A stretch of DNA of 64,000 bases from Oscillospiraceae bacterium. GTDB taxonomy: Bacteria > Bacillota > Clostridia > Oscillospirales > Ruminococcaceae. A program made the position numbers and the translations under genes. The notes below the pieces were generated by a model that worked only from the letters and a program-made list of their open reading frames with translations, ran no database searches and was not told the origin of the DNA. The stretch lies in contig WRCY01000005.1 in assembly GCA_009783695.1 (NCBI GenBank), forward strand, positions 1-64,000, given 5' to 3'. The stretch's first letter is position 1. Each line of letters opens with the position of its first letter. Positions 50,236 through 61,008 of the stretch are shown in pieces.

Positions 50236-52635
50236 ATGAAATCACCATTAACAAAAGCAGAACTTAAGAAGCAGCTTTACGGCGTGTTGGAGTTTGACCT
50301 GCGTATTTCCCCGCAAGAAGCGAATATGAACCAGATTTATAAGGCGCTGTCAATCATTGTGTTCAATTACCTTAAAGGCAAGCGGCACAAGTTTCTCAAC
50401 GAAAAAAATTCTGCCGGCGCAAAGCAGGTTTATTACATATCCATGGAATTTTTGATGGGCCGCTCGCTTAAGACAAACCTGTTCAATCTCGGCATGGACG
50501 AGGTTGTGGATGACGTGCTTAAGGAATCTCTCGGTGTAAACATAGAAAGCGTCTTCGATATGGAGCCCGACGCAGGGCTCGGAAACGGCGGGCTCGGCAG
50601 ACTCGCAGCGTGCTACATGGACGCACTCGCTACCTGTGAATTCCCGGCAGCGGGCTATTCGCTGCTTTATGAATACGGCATATTCAAGCAGAAGCTTGAG
50701 GACGGCTGGCAGGTGGAGTATCCCGACGACTGGCTGTCGGGCGGCGATGTATGGCTCAACGCCGTGAGCGACCAGGCGATAGAAGTCCGCTTCGACGGCG
50801 AAATCAAGGAATACTGGGAGGAGGGCTATCACCATGTCGCGCACGTGAACTATTCGACAGTGCACGCCATTCCTTATGATATGTATGTTTCCGGCTATGA
50901 CAGCAAGGGCGTTTCCAAGCTGCGCCTCTGGAAAGCGCAGGCGATGTCTTTCAATATGGGCGAGTTTAATAAAGGCAACTATGATATAGCGCTCGGTGCG
51001 AACAATATAGCTAACGCAATCACAAAAGTGCTTTACCCCAACGAGAATCACCTCGAGGGAAAGGCGCTGCGCCTGCGTCAGCAGTATTTCATGTGCGCGG
51101 CGTCAATCGGCGATATAGTCATGCGGCATATGAACACCTACGGAACGCTCGACAATCTGCATGAGAAAGCCGCCATTCACATTAACGACACTCACCCGAC
51201 GCTCGCAATACCCGAGCTTATGAGGATTCTGCTCGACGACTGCGGGTACAGCTGGTCCAAGGCGTGGCACATTATCACCAACACCTTCGCTTACACCAAC
51301 CATACGGTTTTGGCAGAAGCACTTGAAATCTGGGATAAAGATTTGGTGCAGAGAATCCTGCCGCGCATTTATTCGATTATCTGCGAGATTAACCGACGCT
51401 ACTGCGAGGGGCTCCTGAACCGTCTCGGCGACCAGGGCAAGGTTGACAGGCTCTCCATTATCGGCAATAATAAAGTCAAGATGGCAAACCTGTGCATTGA
51501 CGGCTCGCACTCGGTCAACGGCGTGTCAAAGCTGCACTCCGAGATTATAAAAGAGTCGGTATTCAAGGAGCAGTATGAAGATAAGCCTGTCATGTTCAAA
51601 AACGTCACCAACGGCATAGCGTACCGCCGCTGGCTGCTGCAGTCGAACAAGGGGCTCACCAAGCTGCTCACCTCCCTCATCGGCGACGGCTACAAGAAGC
51701 ACGGGCAAGAGCTGCAGAAGCTGCGCGTCTTTGAAAAAGAAGACAAGGTTCTCGACGCTTTAGCTAAAATCAAGCACGAGAATAAGGAGCTTTTCTCGAA
51801 CTACGTAAAGAAGCGTTTCGGCATAACGCTCGACCCCAACAGCATTTTCGATGTACAGGCGAAGCGCCTGCACGAATATAAAAGGCAGCAGCTCAACGCG
51901 CTTAACATTATCGCGGACTATAATATGCTGCTTGAGAATCCCGACATGGAGTTCACGCCGAAGACATACATCTTCGCCGCGAAAGCCGCGCCCGGATATT
52001 ATATTGCAAAGCAAATCATCAAAATGATTTGGTGTCTTGGCGAGGAGCTTAAAAAGCATCCGAAAATTGCTGAGAAACTGGCAGTGGCTTTCCTTGAGGA
52101 CTACAGCGTTTCGCTGTCGGAGATAATGATGCCAGCAAGTGAAGTGAGCGAGCAGATTTCTCTCGCGGGTACGGAGGCAAGCGGCACAGGCAACATGAAA
52201 TTCATGCTTAACGGCGCGCTGACGCTCGGGACTTACGACGGCGCGAACGTCGAGATTCACGAGCTCGTGGGCGACGACAATATGTTTTTGTTCGGCATGA
52301 GCACGCCCGAGGCTAACATCATGAGAGCCAACGGCTACACGCCCGAGGGCTACTATGAGCATAATCAGGTCATAAAAGCCGCCGTTGACCGCATTTACAA
52401 CGGTATAAACGGTGTGAAGTTCGATGAAATTGGCAACTCCTTAAAGCAGGACGACCGTTATATGTGCCTTGCGGACTTCGACAGCTACCGCGCGGCGCAG
52501 AACAGAGTAAGCGAGGTTTACCGCGACGCAAGGGCGTGGAACAAGATGTCGCTGGTAAATATCGCGGAGGCGGGTTTCTTCTCGGCTGACCGCTCCGTAA
52601 CGGAATACGCGATGAATATCTGGAATTTGATTTAA
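50236..52635 (+). CDS. glgP: Glycogen/maltodextrin phosphorylase
   Basis: 799 residues, GT35 family. It splits alpha-1,4-glucan with phosphate to glucose-1-phosphate in the cytoplasm. Conserved GRSLKTNLFNLG and DAGLGNGGLGRLAACYMDA near the N-terminus and the PLP lysine in SGTGNMKFMLNGALTLGT near residue 660. Own promoter upstream. It is followed by the 65-aa gene and a GH13 enzyme, forming a storage-glucan unit. Confidence 0.97.
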   Translation: MKSPLTKAELKKQLYGVLEFDLRISPQEANMNQIYKALSIIVFNYLKGKRHKFLNEKNSAGAKQVYYISMEFLMGRSLKTNLFNLGMDEVVDDVLKESLGVNIESVFDMEPDAGLGNGGLGRLAACYMDALATCEFPAAGYSLLYEYGIFKQKLEDGWQVEYPDDWLSGGDVWLNAVSDQAIEVRFDGEIKEYWEEGYHHVAHVNYSTVHAIPYDMYVSGYDSKGVSKLRLWKAQAMSFNMGEFNKGNYDIALGANNIANAITKVLYPNENHLEGKALRLRQQYFMCAASIGDIVMRHMNTYGTLDNLHEKAAIHINDTHPTLAIPELMRILLDDCGYSWSKAWHIITNTFAYTNHTVLAEALEIWDKDLVQRILPRIYSIICEINRRYCEGLLNRLGDQGKVDRLSIIGNNKVKMANLCIDGSHSVNGVSKLHSEIIKESVFKEQYEDKPVMFKNVTNGIAYRRWLLQSNKGLTKLLTSLIGDGYKKHGQELQKLRVFEKEDKVLDALAKIKHENKELFSNYVKKRFGITLDPNSIFDVQAKRLHEYKRQQLNALNIIADYNMLLENPDMEFTPKTYIFAAKAAPGYYIAKQIIKMIWCLGEELKKHPKIAEKLAVAFLEDYSVSLSEIMMPASEVSEQISLAGTEASGTGNMKFMLNGALTLGTYDGANVEIHELVGDDNMFLFGMSTPEANIMRANGYTPEGYYEHNQVIKAAVDRIYNGINGVKFDEIGNSLKQDDRYMCLADFDSYRAAQNRVSEVYRDARAWNKMSLVNIAEAGFFSADRSVTEYAMNIWNLI

Positions 52636-52654
52636 TAACAAGAGGAAAGAAAAA

Positions 52655-52852
52655 ATGGCAAGCAGTATGGAAATCAGGACAATCCCAAAGGCAGCATTAT
52701 TTGATTTGCTGATGCTTAAAAAGCAAATGGAAAATAATAACGAAAAAGACAGCGAAGGATATAGAGGGTTGCTGCAGTTAATCAAAAAGGCAAAGGTAAT
52801 GATAGAGCAAGAAGATGTTGCGTACGTTGAAAAAATGATAAACGAAGATTAA
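52655..52852 (+). CDS. 65-aa protein, paralogue of 25864-26055 product
   Basis: Shares MASSxEIR, the LxxLMLKKQ segment, and the ending EDVAYVEKMI with the product of the gene before fliI. Ribosome site GAGGAAAG. It lies 19 bases after glgP and its stop codon overlaps the beginning of the next leader repeat. Family unknown; predicted helical. Confidence 0.8.
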   Translation: MASSMEIRTIPKAALFDLLMLKKQMENNNEKDSEGYRGLLQLIKKAKVMIEQEDVAYVEKMINED

Positions 52853-52933
52853 GTTTGAAAATAAAACAATTGAATCGGGGAAAATGCTGCTTTCATGATT
52901 CATTTGTGAAGAAAGGACTTAATGGAAATAATT
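52851..52933 (+). repeat. Leader repeat copy (before GH13 gene)
   Basis: AAGTTTGAAAATAAAACAAT, TGAATCGGGGAAAATGCTGC, TTTCATGATTCATTT, GTGAAGAAAGGACTTAATG. The repeat begins inside the stop codon of the preceding gene. Confidence 0.93.
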
Positions 52934-54895
52934 ATGCAAACTAACCCTACACCTCTCCCTATTTTCGACTCCTTTAAAAAAGAATACAAGCAGCCTTTCG
53001 GCGCCGTACGGCGGCTTCAAAGCTGCGTGTTTACGCTGCGCTTCCCTACATACATGCAGGTGGAGCGGGTGATTCTTATCATGTTCCGGCCCGGCTACAA
53101 GGAAAAGCACGCCACGCTCGAGTATCACTCGTGTGAGGACGGCGTTTATAACCTTTATACCTGTACCTATACGCCGCAGGACCCGGGGCTGCATCAGTAC
53201 TACTTTATGGTGACGACGGGCGGCGGCGCAATGAGCACGGTTAAGCGCACGGGCGCAAGCGAGGGGCGCTTTGACGGCGCGGAGCTGTTCCAGCTCACGG
53301 TTTTTGACGAGAATACAAAGGACATCGGCTGGCTCAAGGGCGGGATTATGTACCAGATTTTCCCTGACCGCTTCCATAAGCATATTGCCGATGAAGATGA
53401 GGAGATTCCGCCGCTGCCCCCGGACAGAACCGTACATACTGACTGGGGAACGACGCCCGACTGGCGTCCGAACGCAAACGGCATTGTCACCAACAGCGAC
53501 TATTTCGGCGGGAATTTGAAAGGCATTGAGGATAAGCTTGACTATCTGCACTCGCTGGGAGTAACCTGCATATATCTCAATCCTATTTTCGAGGCGCACG
53601 AGAACCACAGATACAATACCGCAAACTATGAAAAGATTGATATACTGCTCGGCAGCGAAGACGATTTCAAGAGCCTGTGCGAAAAAGCAAAGAGGGTCGG
53701 CATCGGCATAATTCTTGACGGCGTGTTCAGCCATACGGGCGCTGACAGCATTTATTTCAACAAGTACGGACGTTACGGAAACGACAAGGGCGCCTACCGC
53801 GACGCCGCAAGCCCCTACCGGAACTGGTACAACTTTACCCACTATCCGAACGTTTATGAGTCGTGGTGGGGTTTCGAGAGCCTGCCTAACGTCAATGAAA
53901 ACGACCCGAACTACACTGAGTATATCTGCGGTAATGACGGGATTTTACAAAAATGGCTGAAGCTCGGCGCGTCGGGCTGGCGGCTTGACGTGGTTGACGA
54001 ATTGCCCGATGAGTTTATCGACAGCCTCAGCAAAGCCATTAAGGGCGTGGGCGACGATAAAGTCATATACGGCGAGGTCTGGGAGGACGCGACCACCAAG
54101 GAGGCTTACGGGCAGCGGCGGCGCTACCTCACGGGCGGTCAGCTTGACAGCGTTATGAATTACCCGTTCAAGGAGGCGATTCTGCGTTATGTACGTTACG
54201 GTGACGCGCAGGGCTTGCAGGACGGCGTGATGACAATTCTCGAGCATTACCCCAAACCTGCTGCTGATATTTTGATGAACTTCCTCTCAACGCACGACAT
54301 TGAGCGGGCGCTGACGCGCCTTGCCGGCAGGGAAATCGAGAACAACGGCAGGGAGTGGCAGGAGGCAAATTCACTTAGCGACGCCGAATACATATACGGG
54401 ATTGCACTGATGAAGTGCGCGATGGTATTGCAGTTTTTCCTGCCCGGAATCCCCTGTATATATTACGGGGACGAGGTGGGCGAGGAGGGGTATAAAGACC
54501 CGTTTAACCGTAGGACTTATCCGTGGGGCAGGGAGAATACCGACCTGCTTAACTTTACGCGGGAACTCGCGACAATCAGAAAAGGTTGTCAGGTGTTTGC
54601 CGAGGGAGAGCTTGAGTTTGTAAAAGTAAGCGGGGATACCTGCGTGTTTTTGCGCAAGGACTACAACACCAAACAGGCGGCTGCAATATTCTTGAATAAA
54701 TCGAAGAACCCGAAAAGGTTTACACTTGAATCCGTGATTGGCGAGGGTAAGAATGCGGAGTTTATCCGCGCTTTGGAGGTGGACGGCAAGAATGTTTACG
54801 TTTCGCCTTATGATTATGCGGTCGTGATGTATGAGCTGTGTGAACCCGAGCAGGTTGACATAATTCCAAGGGAAGAAATACTTATATATGAATAA
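52934..54895 (+). CDS. GH13 alpha-amylase family enzyme (neopullulanase-like)
   Basis: 653 residues. N-terminal beta-sandwich (about 15-125), then the (beta/alpha)8 barrel with YQIFPDRF, the nucleophile Asp in GWRLDVVDE, acid/base Glu in VIYGEVWED and transition-state Asp in FLSTHDIER. No signal peptide, so it acts on maltodextrins in the cytoplasm, fitting glgP upstream. I prefer ATG 52934; the ATG at 52922 would sit only four bases behind the ribosome site of the leader repeat. Confidence 0.93.
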   Translation: MQTNPTPLPIFDSFKKEYKQPFGAVRRLQSCVFTLRFPTYMQVERVILIMFRPGYKEKHATLEYHSCEDGVYNLYTCTYTPQDPGLHQYYFMVTTGGGAMSTVKRTGASEGRFDGAELFQLTVFDENTKDIGWLKGGIMYQIFPDRFHKHIADEDEEIPPLPPDRTVHTDWGTTPDWRPNANGIVTNSDYFGGNLKGIEDKLDYLHSLGVTCIYLNPIFEAHENHRYNTANYEKIDILLGSEDDFKSLCEKAKRVGIGIILDGVFSHTGADSIYFNKYGRYGNDKGAYRDAASPYRNWYNFTHYPNVYESWWGFESLPNVNENDPNYTEYICGNDGILQKWLKLGASGWRLDVVDELPDEFIDSLSKAIKGVGDDKVIYGEVWEDATTKEAYGQRRRYLTGGQLDSVMNYPFKEAILRYVRYGDAQGLQDGVMTILEHYPKPAADILMNFLSTHDIERALTRLAGREIENNGREWQEANSLSDAEYIYGIALMKCAMVLQFFLPGIPCIYYGDEVGEEGYKDPFNRRTYPWGRENTDLLNFTRELATIRKGCQVFAEGELEFVKVSGDTCVFLRKDYNTKQAAAIFLNKSKNPKRFTLESVIGEGKNAEFIRALEVDGKNVYVSPYDYAVVMYELCEPEQVDIIPREEILIYE

Positions 54896-54966
54896 AACTA
54901 AATCTTCGTGAACCGGGGAAAACGTTGTTTTAAATTGCACCTGTGAAGAAAGGACTTAATGAAAAC
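54896..54966 (+). repeat. Leader repeat copy (before pyk)
   Basis: AACTAAATCTTCGTGAACCG, GGGAAAACGTTGTTTTAAAT, then GTGAAGAAAGGACTTAATG. It starts right behind the GH13 stop codon. Confidence 0.92.
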
Positions 54967-56724
54967 ATGAATAAGACAAAAGTAGTCTGTACACTCGGAC
55001 CGGCTACCGCTGAAGATTCGGTTCTGCGGGAGCTGATGAGAAGCGGCATGAATGTGGCAAGGCAGAACTTCTCGCACGGCGACCATGAAAGTCACCGCAA
55101 GACGTTCGAGCAGGTTAAGCGGCTTCGCGAGGAGTTGAATCTGCCGATTGCCTCGCTGCTTGACACCAACGGTCCCGAGGTGCGCGTCAAGACCTTTAAA
55201 GAGGGTAAGGTAACATTGACCGACAAGCAGACGTTCACGCTTACAACCGAGGACGTTGAGGGTACGGCGGAGGTCGTTTCGATTACATATAAAGGGCTTG
55301 CAAATGACATAGACATCGGCGCGCGGATTCTGCTTGACGACGGCTTGATTGAGCTCAAGGTCGTGGACATCGTGCAGCTCGACAGCGGCGAGGACTGGGA
55401 CATTGTGACCCATGTTGTTCACGGCGGCGTGCTCTCCAACCGCAAGTCCGCTAATATCCCCGGCGTGAGCCTTTCGCTGCCTTATATTTCAAAGCGTGAC
55501 CGCGAGGATATAATTTTCGGGGCGCAGCTTGGTTTTGACTACATAGCGGCGTCGTTCGTGGAGTGTGACGAGGATATACTTGAAATCCGCAGGATTCTGG
55601 CGGACTGCGGCTGTCCCGATGTGCGCATTATCGCTAAAATCGAGAACCAGGAGGGCGTCGACAACATCGAAGACATTATCCGTGCCTCCGACGGCATAAT
55701 GGTGGCGCGCGGCGACATGGGGGTTGAAATCGCCTTTGAGGAGCTGCCGCGGATTCAAAAGGAGCTTATTAAAAAGGCATATTTTGCGGGTAAGCCCGTA
55801 ATAACGGCAACGCAGATGTTAGAGTCCATGATTGTGAAGCCGCGCCCGACGCGCGCCGAAGCCACCGACGTTGCAAACGCCGTCTACGACGGGACGAGCG
55901 CGATTATGCTTTCGGGCGAAACGGCGGCGGGCGCGCATCCGATTGAGGCGCTGCGCACTATGGTTAAAATCGCTGAGAAAACTGAAAACAACATAGACTA
56001 TACCAAGCGTTTCCGCACGCTCGAGTGTGACCTCGGCGCAAATGTGACTAACGCCATTGCTCATGCGACGGTGACGACTGCGCTTGATTTGAACGCTGAG
56101 GCGATTCTGACGCTCACTCACGGCGGGAATACGGCGCGGCTGCTGTCGAAGTTCCGCCCTTGCCGCCATATACTAGGCTGCACGCCGAGCGAGAAAACCT
56201 GGCGGCAGCTGGGACTTAGCTGGGGCGTTGTGCCTGTGTTGACCGAAGAAAAGCACGGAACGTATGACGAGCTGCTTCATCACGCGGTCGACCGCGCGGT
56301 TGAGGAGGGGTTCCTTGAAAACGGCGACCTGGTGGTTATAACGGCGGGCGTTCCGCTTGGGGTTTCGGGCACAACAAACCTTATGAAAGTGCAGACAGTG
56401 GGCGACGTTTTGGTATCGGGCACGGGCGCGACCCAAAAAAGCGTAACCGCGCCGCTTTGCGTAGCTCTGACCGATGAGGAGGCAATCGAGAGGTTCGAGA
56501 AAGGCGATATACTGGTAATCCCGAAGACGGATAACGCGCTTATGAGTGTGCTGCGTTCGGCAGCGGGGCTTATTGTCGAGGAGGAGGGGCTGGAGAGCCA
56601 TGCGGCGATTGTGGGGCTGACGCTTGATATTCCCGTAATTGTGGGCGCGGAGAACGCGACAAAAATCCTTAAAAGCGGCGTGACGGTGACGATGGACGCG
56701 AAAAAGGGTATGGTACTTAATTAA
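54967..56724 (+). CDS. pyk: Pyruvate kinase with C-terminal PEP-utiliser domain
   Basis: 585 residues. Turns PEP and ADP into pyruvate and ATP. TKVVCTLGPAT at 3-13, catalytic region IIAKIENQEGV, MVARGDMGVE and KPVITATQMLESM are intact. The last about 110 residues form the extra phosphohistidine-like domain (ESHAAIVGLTLDIPVIVG) of Bacillus-type enzymes. The in-frame GTG at 54943 lies in the leader repeat. Confidence 0.97.
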   Translation: MNKTKVVCTLGPATAEDSVLRELMRSGMNVARQNFSHGDHESHRKTFEQVKRLREELNLPIASLLDTNGPEVRVKTFKEGKVTLTDKQTFTLTTEDVEGTAEVVSITYKGLANDIDIGARILLDDGLIELKVVDIVQLDSGEDWDIVTHVVHGGVLSNRKSANIPGVSLSLPYISKRDREDIIFGAQLGFDYIAASFVECDEDILEIRRILADCGCPDVRIIAKIENQEGVDNIEDIIRASDGIMVARGDMGVEIAFEELPRIQKELIKKAYFAGKPVITATQMLESMIVKPRPTRAEATDVANAVYDGTSAIMLSGETAAGAHPIEALRTMVKIAEKTENNIDYTKRFRTLECDLGANVTNAIAHATVTTALDLNAEAILTLTHGGNTARLLSKFRPCRHILGCTPSEKTWRQLGLSWGVVPVLTEEKHGTYDELLHHAVDRAVEEGFLENGDLVVITAGVPLGVSGTTNLMKVQTVGDVLVSGTGATQKSVTAPLCVALTDEEAIERFEKGDILVIPKTDNALMSVLRSAAGLIVEEEGLESHAAIVGLTLDIPVIVGAENATKILKSGVTVTMDAKKGMVLN

Positions 56725-56751
56725 GGAATAGTGAATAAGGAATAACGAAGA
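56722..56751. repeat. Heptamer repeat, short
   Basis: AATAGTGAATAAGGAATAAC behind the pyk stop. Confidence 0.7.
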
Positions 56752-56783
56752 ATTAGTCGCCCCCATAAGGGGCGACTAATTTT
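56752..56783. terminator. Bidirectional terminator between pyk and atp operon
   Basis: 12-bp stem ATTAGTCGCCCC / GGGGCGACTAAT with T-rich flank, between convergent pyk and atpC. Confidence 0.9.
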
Positions 56784-56802
56784 GATATATATTTGTCAAC
56801 AC

Positions 56803-57204
56803 TTATTTCCCTGCCGTGTCAAGCCTGTTAAGCGCGCGGCGGAGCTTAAACTCCGCAATAGCGAGCTCCTTTGCGCTGAGCGCGGGGTCGGCGAGCCTTT
56901 CTTCGGCGAGGCGCTTGGCTTCCTCGGCACGCTTTTTATCAATCCTGTCGCTCCATTCGCAGCTTTGGGCGAGAATCACGGTCTTGTCCGTGCCAACCTT
57001 GATTACTCCCGAAGACAGCGCCGCGACATTAGTTCTGCCGCCGGACATCACGCGTATCTTTCCGGTTCCGAGCGCCGCCGCATACGGTTCGTGACGGGCG
57101 AGAATCCCCTTGTCGCCGACAGTGGTACGCACAATCAAGCTGTCCGCCTGACCGTCGTAAAGAAAGCCGTCCGGAGTGATTATTTCAAGTTTGAAAGGAG
57201 TCAT
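56803..57204 (-). CDS. atpC: ATP synthase epsilon subunit
   Basis: 133 residues. Beta-sandwich domain (FKLEIITPDG; VGDKGILARHEPYAA) and C-terminal helical hairpin (ERLADPALSAKELAIAEFKL). ATG at 57204 with GGAGG 8 bases ahead; the longer start at 57234 is not supported. Confidence 0.95.
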   Translation of the reverse strand: MTPFKLEIITPDGFLYDGQADSLIVRTTVGDKGILARHEPYAAALGTGKIRVMSGGRTNVAALSSGVIKVGTDKTVILAQSCEWSDRIDKKRAEEAKRLAEERLADPALSAKELAIAEFKLRRALNRLDTAGK

Positions 57205-57222
57205 GGGAAAGACCTCCGGTGT

Positions 57223-57262
57223 TTCAATTGGCAATTAATAATTGTCAATTGATAATTATTGT
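57223..57262. repeat. Heptamer repeat element
   Basis: CAATTGGCAATTAATAATTG and TCAATTGATAATTATTG, followed by GTGTCGCCTTGCGACA hairpin, between atpC and the lipoprotein gene. Confidence 0.8.
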
Positions 57263-57279
57263 GTCGCCTTGCGACAGTT

Positions 57280-57707
57280 TTAAAAAACAAGCAAAGTCAA
57301 CTCGTCTGCTTCAAAAGAAATAATAAGCGGCACGTCCGCGCGGGCTTCCTGCCCGGAAATATTGTAGAACAGCCGCTTATCGCGTGTCACAAATAAAAAC
57401 GTAACGTCTTCAACCCACAGCGGCTTGCTCAAATAAACCGAAAAACCCGTGATTCTGCTGCCGCTTTCGTTTACCGCTGTGATTTCCTCCGCATCGGGAA
57501 TAATATAAAACGAATCCTCGGGGAGCTCCAGAAGCTCGAAGTACCACTCGATGTGAGCAAGGGCGAGCCCGGAATCAACGATGGCAGTGGGGTTCACGCG
57601 CCATTCCGGCAGCTCCTCGTTTTTGCCGCCGAAGAGGAAGCAGCCCGAAAGGCTTATGGTAACTGCGAAAATGGACAAAACTGCGAAGAGTCTTTTCGTT
57701 GTGGTCA

Positions 57708-57708
<1 letters not shown>
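57280..57708 (-). CDS. Putative lipoprotein inside the atp operon, 142 aa
   Basis: Signal peptide with lipobox LSGC (Cys about 22), so the product is expected as a lipoprotein on the outer face of the membrane. The remaining about 120 residues are unique to me; aromatic and acidic, with strands SFYIIPDAEEITAV and WVEDVTFLFVTRDKRLFYNI. Its ATG overlaps the atpD stop, so it is co-translated with the beta subunit. No ATP synthase operon gene of this kind is known to me. Confidence 0.75.
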
Positions 57709-59162
<1,454 letters not shown>

Positions 59163-59224
59163 TTATTCCCTGCGAGGGAGAACGCCGCTTATTTTTTGTT
59201 TTTTGCTTTCTTAAATTCTAAAAC

Positions 59225-59347
59225 TTACTGTTCAACAGCGGCGATATCATCTTTAGTGCACATAACCCTAACCGCTCTTTTAATATCATCAATGTTTTCT
59301 GCTGTTTCTATGCTGTACAGAATTGAGCGTAATAATCTATTTTTATA
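59225..59347 (-). pseudogene. Possible remnant of the 63/65-aa gene family
   Basis: A 40-codon open stretch directly behind the atpG stop, without a usual start codon. Its end, IKRAVRVMCTKDDIAAVEQ, resembles IKKAKVMIEQEDVAYVEKM of the 52655-52852 product. It could be a decayed or truncated third member, or chance. Confidence 0.35.
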
Positions 59348-59350
59348 TTA

Positions 59351-60253
59351 TCAAGAGATTGCATTGGCGCCGCCTACGATTTCGTTGATTTCATTGGTGA
59401 TTTTTTCCTGCCGCGCGCGGTTGTATTGCAGCGACAGCTTATCTATCATGTCGGACGCATTGTCCGAAGCCGATTCCATCGCGTTGCGCCTCGCACTCTG
59501 CTCGGAAGCAAACGAGTCAATGCACGCACAGCTAATCATCGACAAGAACATCTTCGGTATAATGCGGTCGAAAACCGCTTCCGGCGTGGGGTCGTAGTTG
59601 ATGTCCTCCTGCTTTTTTATGGAATCATCTTCCTGCTTTTCGCGCCCTACGGTGATTCTGGGCTTGTTGTTCACATCAAAGGGCAGAAGCTTAATAAGCG
59701 TGGGCTCCTGCCGGAGCGCTGAGATGTAGCTCGTGTAGACAAGTAATACCTCGTCAACCTCACCCGCCTTGAACATATCCGTTACAATCCCCGCAATGTC
59801 GGCGCACCGTCCGGGCTTTATATTTTCGCAGAAGTGCGGATATTCGGCGATGATTTCACGTTCTTTCTTCCTGAAATAATCCACGGTACGTTTGCCGATG
59901 GCGATGATTTTAGCCGGAACACTGCTTCCCTGTTCCTTTTCATAATTCGCGACAAGGCGTAGAACATTGGAGTTAAAGCCGCCCGCGAGCTCCCTGTCGC
60001 CCGCTATGACGATGAACAGGCGGTTCTTGATTTCGCGCTTTGCCGTAAAGACAGTCGAGAAGTCGGTCTTGCTCGCCGCAATATCGCTGAGCATATCGGC
60101 GTGCGCCTCGAAATAAGGGCGCAATGCCTCGGCGCGGTGTTTGGCGCGGCGAAGCTTCGACGATGCGACCATCTCCATAGCCTTGGTAATCTGGAGAGTG
60201 CTCCCGACGCTCTTTATACGGCGTTTTATAGTTTTCATGCTTGCTTTCGGCAT
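59351..60253 (-). CDS. atpG: ATP synthase gamma subunit
   Basis: 300 residues. N-terminal MKTIKRRIKSVGSTLQITKA and C-terminal SARRNAMESASDNASDMIDK helices form the rotor shaft. The real start is the ATG at 60253; the upstream frame (MVKKGLIEN) is leader repeat. Five leader copies precede it. Confidence 0.96.
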   Translation of the reverse strand: MPKASMKTIKRRIKSVGSTLQITKAMEMVASSKLRRAKHRAEALRPYFEAHADMLSDIAASKTDFSTVFTAKREIKNRLFIVIAGDRELAGGFNSNVLRLVANYEKEQGSSVPAKIIAIGKRTVDYFRKKEREIIAEYPHFCENIKPGRCADIAGIVTDMFKAGEVDEVLLVYTSYISALRQEPTLIKLLPFDVNNKPRITVGREKQEDDSIKKQEDINYDPTPEAVFDRIIPKMFLSMISCACIDSFASEQSARRNAMESASDNASDMIDKLSLQYNRARQEKITNEINEIVGGANAIS

Positions 60254-60635
60254 ATTTTCAATAAGTCCTTTCTTCACCAAAGAGGATTGAAAAGGTTCAT
60301 TTTTCCCGGTTATGAACGGTGAATTTTTGCAGTTTCACATAAGTCCTTTCTTCACCAAAGAGGACTGAAAAGGTTCATTTTCTCCGGTTATGAACGGTGA
60401 ATTGTTGCAGTTTAACGTAAGTCCTTTCTTCACCAAAGGGGATTGAAAAGGTTCATTTTCCCCGGTTATGAACGGTGAATTGTTGCAGTTTAACGTAAGT
60501 CCTTTCTTTACCAAAGAGGACTGAAAAGTTTCATTTTCCCCGGTTATGAACGGTGAATTGTTGCAATTTCACATAAGTCCTTTCTTCACCAAAGAGGATT
60601 GAAAAGTTTCATCTTCCGCCTGCAAACGTTTGTCG
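60254..60635 (-). repeat. Leader repeat, five tandem copies (before atpG)
   Basis: AAGTCCTTTCTT (complement of the ribosome-site block) recurs at 60263, 60341, 60419, 60497 and 60575, exactly 78 bp apart; the fifth copy is incomplete at its 5' side. On the minus strand the units read AATTCACCGTTCATAACCGG, GGAAAATGAACCTTTTC and GTGAAGAAAGGACTT. In copies 2 and 4 AGTCCTCTTT can pair with AAAGGACT and mask the ribosome site. Confidence 0.95.
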
Positions 60636-60639
60636 CGGT

Positions 60640-60756
60640 TTAATTAGACTCAAAATAAGATATTCTTTTAAATACAAACGACATAGTCACGAGAGCCAGC
60701 GTCGCCGCTGAAAAAACGAGCGAAACTATACTTAGTACCAAAGCTGCTTTTGACAT
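60640..60756 (-). CDS. 38-aa membrane peptide inside the atp operon
   Basis: Product MSKAALVLSIVSLVFSAATL and 18 further residues: one membrane helix and a short basic-aromatic tail (FKRISYFESN). It has the leader-repeat ribosome site GAAAGGACTTGATG in front and a stop just before the atpG leader array, between atpA and atpG. I know of no such subunit; it could be an assembly or stability factor of the ATP synthase or simply a small membrane protein. Confidence 0.7.
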   Translation of the reverse strand: MSKAALVLSIVSLVFSAATLALVTMSFVFKRISYFESN

Positions 60757-61002
60757 ATTTTCATCAAGTCCTTTCTTTATATAGCCGCTTAACTTGAAAA
60801 ATGCTTCGTATTTTTCACAGCAAACTCGTTTGCTGATGCGCCGTAGACGCGTAATCGGCTATGTAATCGAATTAAGCCGCTTCGCGGCTTACGCGGCAAA
60901 TGCCGCGTCTTCAAAAATGCTGAAACATTGTTGAAGTTAATTGATTATAAAAGCACAACGGAAACAACGTTTCCCGGTTCAGTTTTATTTATTTTAAAAC
61001 TT
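60757..61002 (-). repeat. Leader repeat copy split by a palindrome insert
   Basis: The 3' part (AAAGGACTTGATG) is at 60757-60776 and the 5' part (TGAACCGGGAAACGTTGTTT) at 60957-61002. Between them lie about 175 bases with a cloverleaf-like unit: outer stem ATAGCCG (60781-60787)/CGGCTAT (60856-60862) enclosing hairpins at 60796-60816, 60818-60835 and 60838-60850, then hairpins at 60874-60890 and 60891-60908. Confidence 0.85.
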
Positions 61003-61008
61003 AAAACC

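Noticed and set aside
52919..53842. 307-residue minus-strand frame opposite the GH13 gene
   Set aside because: Antisense to a gene with intact catalytic motifs; no ribosome site.
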